Of a DNA stretch of 11,376 bases, positions 7,909 through 11,376 are shown piece by piece. The position numbers and the translations under genes were made by a program. The notes under the pieces were generated by a model. The model saw only the letters and a program-made list of their open reading frames with translations. It was not told the origin of the DNA and did no database searches. Location of the stretch: NCBI GenBank assembly GCA_021296025.1, contig JAGWBF010000034.1:14715-26090 (forward strand), in the 5' to 3' direction. Positions within the stretch are counted from its first letter, which is position 1. Every line of letters starts with the position of its first letter. This DNA comes from Dehalococcoidia bacterium. GTDB lineage: Bacteria > Chloroflexota > Dehalococcoidia > Lucifugimonadales > JAGWBF01.

Positions 7909-8940
7909 CTGCCACGGATAAGCACCTCCCGGCTCCCCATCCAATGGCTCCGTAACACCCGCGTCCAACTTGTCCTGGGATTCGCCATAAGCGGCGGATT
8001 GGGCTGGCTGGCGGTCAGAGGCATCGACTGGGGTCTGGTGCTGGACCAATTCCAGCACTTCCCGGTGATATGGGCTCTTGTCTCCCTGCTGACCGTCGTC
8101 GTGGCCAACATCCTCCGGGCCTACCGGTGGAAGGTGCTCTTCGTGGGTGAGCGGATCTCCACGCTGCGGTTATTCATGGTCCAGAACACCGGCATAGGGC
8201 TGAACAACGTGGTGCCTGTGCGGGTGATAAGCGAAGGTGTCCAGTTCGCCCTGCTGACCCTGCGCTACAAGGTCAACAACGGTGTGGCGCTGGGCACCAT
8301 GGGAATCGAACGCATCCTGGACATGGTGATTACAGCCAGCCTGCTGATGGCTGGCCTGATCCTCATCCCCGACGTGGGTCAAGCCCGTCCCTACGTGATA
8401 GGGGCCTTCGTCTTCGCCATCCTGTCTGTGCTGGCAGTCCCATTGTTCGTAAAGCTGGCGGGTATGGGCTTCTTCAGCCGTATCTCTCTGCTGGCGGCCA
8501 CCATCGAATACCTCTCCCAGCTTAAACAGGCCAAGAGCGCCCTGGTCCAGTCCTTCCTGCTGACCCTTGCCCACTGGTTGCTCCTGGGGCTGGCGGTGTG
8601 GGTCCTTGCCTTCGGCATGGACCTGGGGATCAGCCCTGTCGTTGCAACCCTGACCATTTTGGGAACCCTCTACTTCACCACGTCCGTGCCCTCGCTGCCC
8701 GCCGGTCTGGGCACCTTCGAGTTTGCCGTGGTGTACGTCCTCAAGCTATTTGACGTGGACCAAGCCTCGGCCTTCAGCTTTGCCGTCGTCATCCATGCGG
8801 TGGTCTTCCTTCCGCCCATCGTGGTGGCCCTCGCCCTATTCAGTTCCCTGGGGCTGCATCCGTTTAAACGGACCGTAAAGGGGGCTGAGACACCCCCTGC
8901 CCAGGTGCTGGCCACCGAGGGAAGCACCGGGGAAGAATGA
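7909..8940 (+). CDS. Flippase-like integral membrane protein (LPG_synthase_TM / UPF0104 family)
   Basis: A polytopic membrane protein of about 343 residues with roughly eight hydrophobic segments and a charged C-terminal tail. It matches the lysylphosphatidylglycerol synthase transmembrane-region family (UPF0104), whose members are thought to act on lipids or lipid-linked sugars. Family features are a first helix leading into LAVRGIDWG, then ILRAYRWKVLF, the conserved ERILDMV (about 134-140) and PAGLGTFEFAV (264-274). The soluble aminoacyl-transferase domain of true MprF is absent, so lysyl transfer is not supported. Start choice is awkward: the only canonical in-frame start, TTG 7837, lies upstream of the predicted transcription start and has no ribosome site. 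A CTG at 7909 sits nine bases after AAGGGGG (7893-7899) and gives a family-like N-terminus. TTG 7837 (367 residues) remains possible. The stop overlaps the next gene's start by ATGA. Confidence 0.87.
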   Translation: MPRISTSRLPIQWLRNTRVQLVLGFAISGGLGWLAVRGIDWGLVLDQFQHFPVIWALVSLLTVVVANILRAYRWKVLFVGERISTLRLFMVQNTGIGLNNVVPVRVISEGVQFALLTLRYKVNNGVALGTMGIERILDMVITASLLMAGLILIPDVGQARPYVIGAFVFAILSVLAVPLFVKLAGMGFFSRISLLAATIEYLSQLKQAKSALVQSFLLTLAHWLLLGLAVWVLAFGMDLGISPVVATLTILGTLYFTTSVPSLPAGLGTFEFAVVYVLKLFDVDQASAFSFAVVIHAVVFLPPIVVALALFSSLGLHPFKRTVKGAETPPAQVLATEGSTGEE

Positions 8941-10649
8941 GACGACGGACGTGGCTCATCCTTACGGCTGTAGCTCTTCTTCTTATCGCTTCCGCCAGTA
9001 ACGGAGCCTCCCCCACACCCTCCCCGCCTCCCCCATCGGCTGCTCCATCAACTATGCCTCCCACCCCCACGATCTCGGCGACGGTGACACTAGTTGCCTC
9101 TCCCACTTTCGCGGCCACACCAACCCAAAACCGCGCCCGGGGTGGACGGCTGACAACCCTCACCCAGGTCAACGTCCCCCACCTGGATGTTCACCAGGTG
9201 GTGCAGGAGACCCTGGCCTCCATGGGGCCTGGCTTGGCCTACAGCAGGCTGCTGCGCCTGGGGACCGGCCCCGAGAGCGAGTACCCCCAGCCCAGCCTGC
9301 TGGTAGAGTGCGACCTGTGCGAAAGCTGGGAGGCCCTGGACCCACTGACATACAGCTTCAAGCTCAGGGAGGGGATACGCTGGCACGATGTGTCTCCGGT
9401 CAACGGGCGGGAGCTGGTTGCCGATGATGTTGCCTACAGCCTGGAGCGCCTGGGAACGCCGGGCTGGCCCAATGCCAGCCTCATGCGCAACATCGAGAGC
9501 ATCGACGTCGTTGACAGCCACACCCTGAACATATCCCTGGCGCCGGGCTTCCCCGATGCCGACTTCATGGTGTCCCTGTCCGACGGCCACGCCAAGGTGG
9601 TGGCCCCCGAGGTGGTGGAGCTCAGGGGAGACCTGAAGGAAGCCGAGGTCATCGGTACAGGCCCCTGGAGATGGGTAAGCACCAGGGAGGATGTCGGTAC
9701 TCTGCTGGAACGCAATGAAAGCTACTTCGAAACGGGGCTACCATACGCCGATGAGCTGTTCATCCGCGTCGTAAAGGCCAGCGACGAGGCCCGGCTGGCT
9801 GCCTTTGCCACAGGCGTGGTGGATGTTTACCGGCTGCCGCCCGAATTACGGGAGCCCCTGGAGGAGACGGGAGTGACCTACAGCTCCTTCCTGTCCAGGC
9901 GGGGCGGGTCCGGCCTAGCCCTGGCCATGAACACCACGGCACCTCCCTTCGACGACCTTCGGGTGAGGCAGGCCGTCCTGCTGGCCCTGGATCCGTGGCG
10001 CGATCTGGACGACCTGTGGTCCGGCCAGGGATTCGTGAGCGCGGGCATCCCCGTCAGGAGTCCCCTGTGGCTATTGGGAGAGGAAGAGGTCAGGGGGACC
10101 TACTTGGCCTCCCCTGCAAGGGCCCGGGAGCTGTTGGAAAGCATCGGCGCTGGGTCTCTGCCTCCTCTAGCGCTGCATGTGGGGGACTTCGGCGACCTGC
10201 ACCTGGAATACGGGCGCAGCATAGCTGAAGACCTGCGGGCCGTAGGGTTCGACATCCCCACAGAGCCTCTGTCCCTCACACCCCCCGAGTACCGCACCAA
10301 GGTGTGGGTGCGGGGGGACTACCAGATAGCAGTGGGCCCTCTTCCCCCGACGGTCACCACGAACAACTACCTGTTGAACATTCTCCACAGCTCCTCAGCC
10401 CTCAACGTGACCCGCCACGCCGACGGGACCCTGGACACTCTCATAGCTGAACAGGCAACGGAGCAGGAGCCGGCCGCCAGGGGGGAGATGGTGCGCCAAA
10501 TACAGCGCAGGGTGCTGGAGCAGGCCTACATGGTGGCCACGGTCACCGCCGGAGACCTGTGGGTCTACCAGCGCAAGGTCAAGGGCTTCCATCCCAACAC
10601 CGCGGCCTCCGAGTACTTCTTCTGGGCAAAGACCTGGCTGGAGGGGTAG
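8937..10649 (+). CDS. ABC transporter solute-binding protein, family 5 (peptide/nickel type)
   Basis: A 570-residue extracellular binding protein of the SBP_bac_5 family (DppA/OppA-like). Residues 1-24 form a signal peptide (RRR, then LILTAVALLLIASA). No lipobox cysteine follows, so it seems to be secreted or held by the uncleaved helix rather than lipidated. Residues 25-64 are a Pro/Ser/Thr/Ala-rich linker with no globular character. The binding domain starts near GGRLTTLTQVNVPHLDVH (69-86). Family blocks are YSRLLRL (102-108), SFKLREGIRWHD (140-151), VADDVAYSLERL (161-172), TGPWRW (241-246) and RQAVLLALDPWRDL (344-357). Cys125 and Cys128 form a CxxC in VECDLCESWE, where relatives usually have plain residues before ESWE. 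GGGGAAG at 8929-8935 is the ribosome site. The start overlaps the upstream stop (ATGA), so the two are co-translated. No permease or ATPase gene is adjacent, so the ligand is unknown. Confidence 0.9.
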   Translation: MRRRTWLILTAVALLLIASASNGASPTPSPPPPSAAPSTMPPTPTISATVTLVASPTFAATPTQNRARGGRLTTLTQVNVPHLDVHQVVQETLASMGPGLAYSRLLRLGTGPESEYPQPSLLVECDLCESWEALDPLTYSFKLREGIRWHDVSPVNGRELVADDVAYSLERLGTPGWPNASLMRNIESIDVVDSHTLNISLAPGFPDADFMVSLSDGHAKVVAPEVVELRGDLKEAEVIGTGPWRWVSTREDVGTLLERNESYFETGLPYADELFIRVVKASDEARLAAFATGVVDVYRLPPELREPLEETGVTYSSFLSRRGGSGLALAMNTTAPPFDDLRVRQAVLLALDPWRDLDDLWSGQGFVSAGIPVRSPLWLLGEEEVRGTYLASPARARELLESIGAGSLPPLALHVGDFGDLHLEYGRSIAEDLRAVGFDIPTEPLSLTPPEYRTKVWVRGDYQIAVGPLPPTVTTNNYLLNILHSSSALNVTRHADGTLDTLIAEQATEQEPAARGEMVRQIQRRVLEQAYMVATVTAGDLWVYQRKVKGFHPNTAASEYFFWAKTWLEG

Positions 10650-10654
10650 GGAGC

Positions 10655-11376
10655 CTAACTGCTCAGCAGGGGAATCCTGAGCTTCTTTGCCAGGAGGGCC
10701 ACCAGCAGGAGCGCCGCTCCCGCCGCCACCATGAACACCGCAGTGACCACCCAGTCCACGGCTGCATCCGTGACCATGGACCGCAGTACGTCGCCAGCTA
10801 TGTTCGCCACGCTTACGGGAATGTCCTCGCTGGAGTCCAGCAGCATATCGTTGACCCAAATATCCACCTGGGACGGAAGCATGGCCCTCATGATGACGCC
10901 GAACACCAGGCCGATGCTTCCCACGGTCATCAGAATGCCTGCCGCCCAGACCAGGCCGGACGACAACCGGGGCAGATAGACCAAGGCAACCATGATGGAA
11001 GCCAGGGCAAGGAATGCCAGGATTACAGCTTGTCCCTGGTCCACCCTTCCCGCAAAGTTGTGTGCATCCTTCACCCTCCAGTCCTCCAACAAAGCCTTCC
11101 GGGTGACCCCCTCCTCATCGGCCGCCCACTGCACCAGGTCCAGCATCCTGGGCTCGCTTCCGTCCCCGGGGTCCGCGAGCCTGCTACGGACCTCCTCGGT
11201 GGACTCGTCGATAAGGGGTCCAGCGATGCTGCGACTGGCCAGCTTAAGCGAGCCTTTGACATCCCCGCCGACCAGCAGAGCCTTGATCTCATCCTCCAGC
11301 TCATCGAGGTTGTCCAGCGAATCCTGGGGGAAGCTACTATCTTCCTCCAGGGCCCGGACTACTTCTTCATAGACCG
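10655..11376 (-). CDS. Uncharacterised membrane protein (N-terminus beyond window edge)
   Basis: I do not recognise this protein. The frame ends in TAG (complement of 10655-10657). It stays open to the window edge, giving 239 visible residues; the Met at 11146 is therefore probably internal. Codons upstream of it (GAG, CTG, GTC, GGC, ATC) look like the rest of the window. The visible N-terminal part (about 75 residues) is acidic and helix-prone (LEEEDSS, LDELEDEIKALL). Then come a predicted soluble stretch with WAADEEG and VKDAHNF, two closely spaced hydrophobic helices (AVILAFLALASIMVALVY and LVWAAGILMTVGSIGLVFGV), a polar loop of about 50 residues (PSQVDIWVNDMLLDSSED) and a third helix (VVTAVFMVAAGAALLLVALL) ending in KKLRIPLLSS. 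This could be an envelope protein with one outside loop. It converges on the solute-binding gene with five bases between stops. Confidence 0.75.
   Translation of the reverse strand, partial: VYEEVVRALEEDSSFPQDSLDNLDELEDEIKALLVGGDVKGSLKLASRSIAGPLIDESTEEVRSRLADPGDGSEPRMLDLVQWAADEEGVTRKALLEDWRVKDAHNFAGRVDQGQAVILAFLALASIMVALVYLPRLSSGLVWAAGILMTVGSIGLVFGVIMRAMLPSQVDIWVNDMLLDSSEDIPVSVANIAGDVLRSMVTDAAVDWVVTAVFMVAAGAALLLVALLAKKLRIPLLSS

Noticed and set aside
9010..9130. Repeat array in the C-rich stretch of the solute-binding gene
   Set aside because: It encodes a Pro/Ser/Thr linker and shows low complexity but no regular unit.
11071..11146. Met at 11146 as the start of the right-edge membrane protein
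   Set aside because: The same frame continues without a stop and with good codon usage to the window edge, so this Met is probably internal.

Overview
The window is a GC-rich bacterial chromosome segment with dense, short-spaced genes and Shine-Dalgarno-type leaders. Its core is a complete SUF iron-sulfur cluster assembly operon, sufB-sufC-sufD-Rieske ferredoxin-sufS-sufU, on the + strand from about 1.2 to 7.0 kb. SufU rather than SufE, SufC in second position, and a Rieske ferredoxin between sufD and sufS fit Gram-positive-type or deep-branching lineages. Together with the flippase-like, family 5 binding and uncharacterised membrane proteins they suggest Chloroflexota, perhaps Dehalococcoidia-like. 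That taxonomic call is an inference from gene style, not from a marker.

Layout: (1) A possible last dozen codons of an incoming + strand gene (1-39). (2) A 2-hydroxyacid dehydrogenase of the glyoxylate/hydroxypyruvate reductase type on the minus strand (53-1054). (3) A 166-bp divergent control region holding a good sigma70-type promoter for suf; its -35 box is one arm of a perfect 6+6 bp inverted repeat, a likely operator. (4) The suf operon (1221-6987). (5) A short convergent junction with a hairpin-forming, REP-like sequence that runs into the end of the next gene. (6) A TatD-family metal-dependent hydrolase on the minus strand (7021-7815). (7) A compact divergent promoter built on an 18-bp near-palindrome. 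(8) A flippase-like polytopic membrane protein overlapping by ATGA with a family 5 extracellular solute-binding protein (7909-10649). (9) A minus-strand membrane protein running off the right edge (10655-11376), whose reading frame stays open to the end of the window.

How they work together: SufS would remove sulfur from cysteine, SufU (zinc ligands intact) would accept it, and SufBCD would assemble the cluster, with SufC as ATPase. The Rieske protein has all four cluster ligands and may be an electron carrier for assembly or simply a client. The right-hand genes look unrelated to SUF. I see no transposase, CRISPR array, tRNA, rRNA or phage feature, and no stretch above 300 bases without a gene. 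I do not see a clearly novel system; the most useful leads are the two divergent control regions, the Rieske gene inside suf, and the paired membrane/solute-binding genes without an ABC permease or ATPase beside them.
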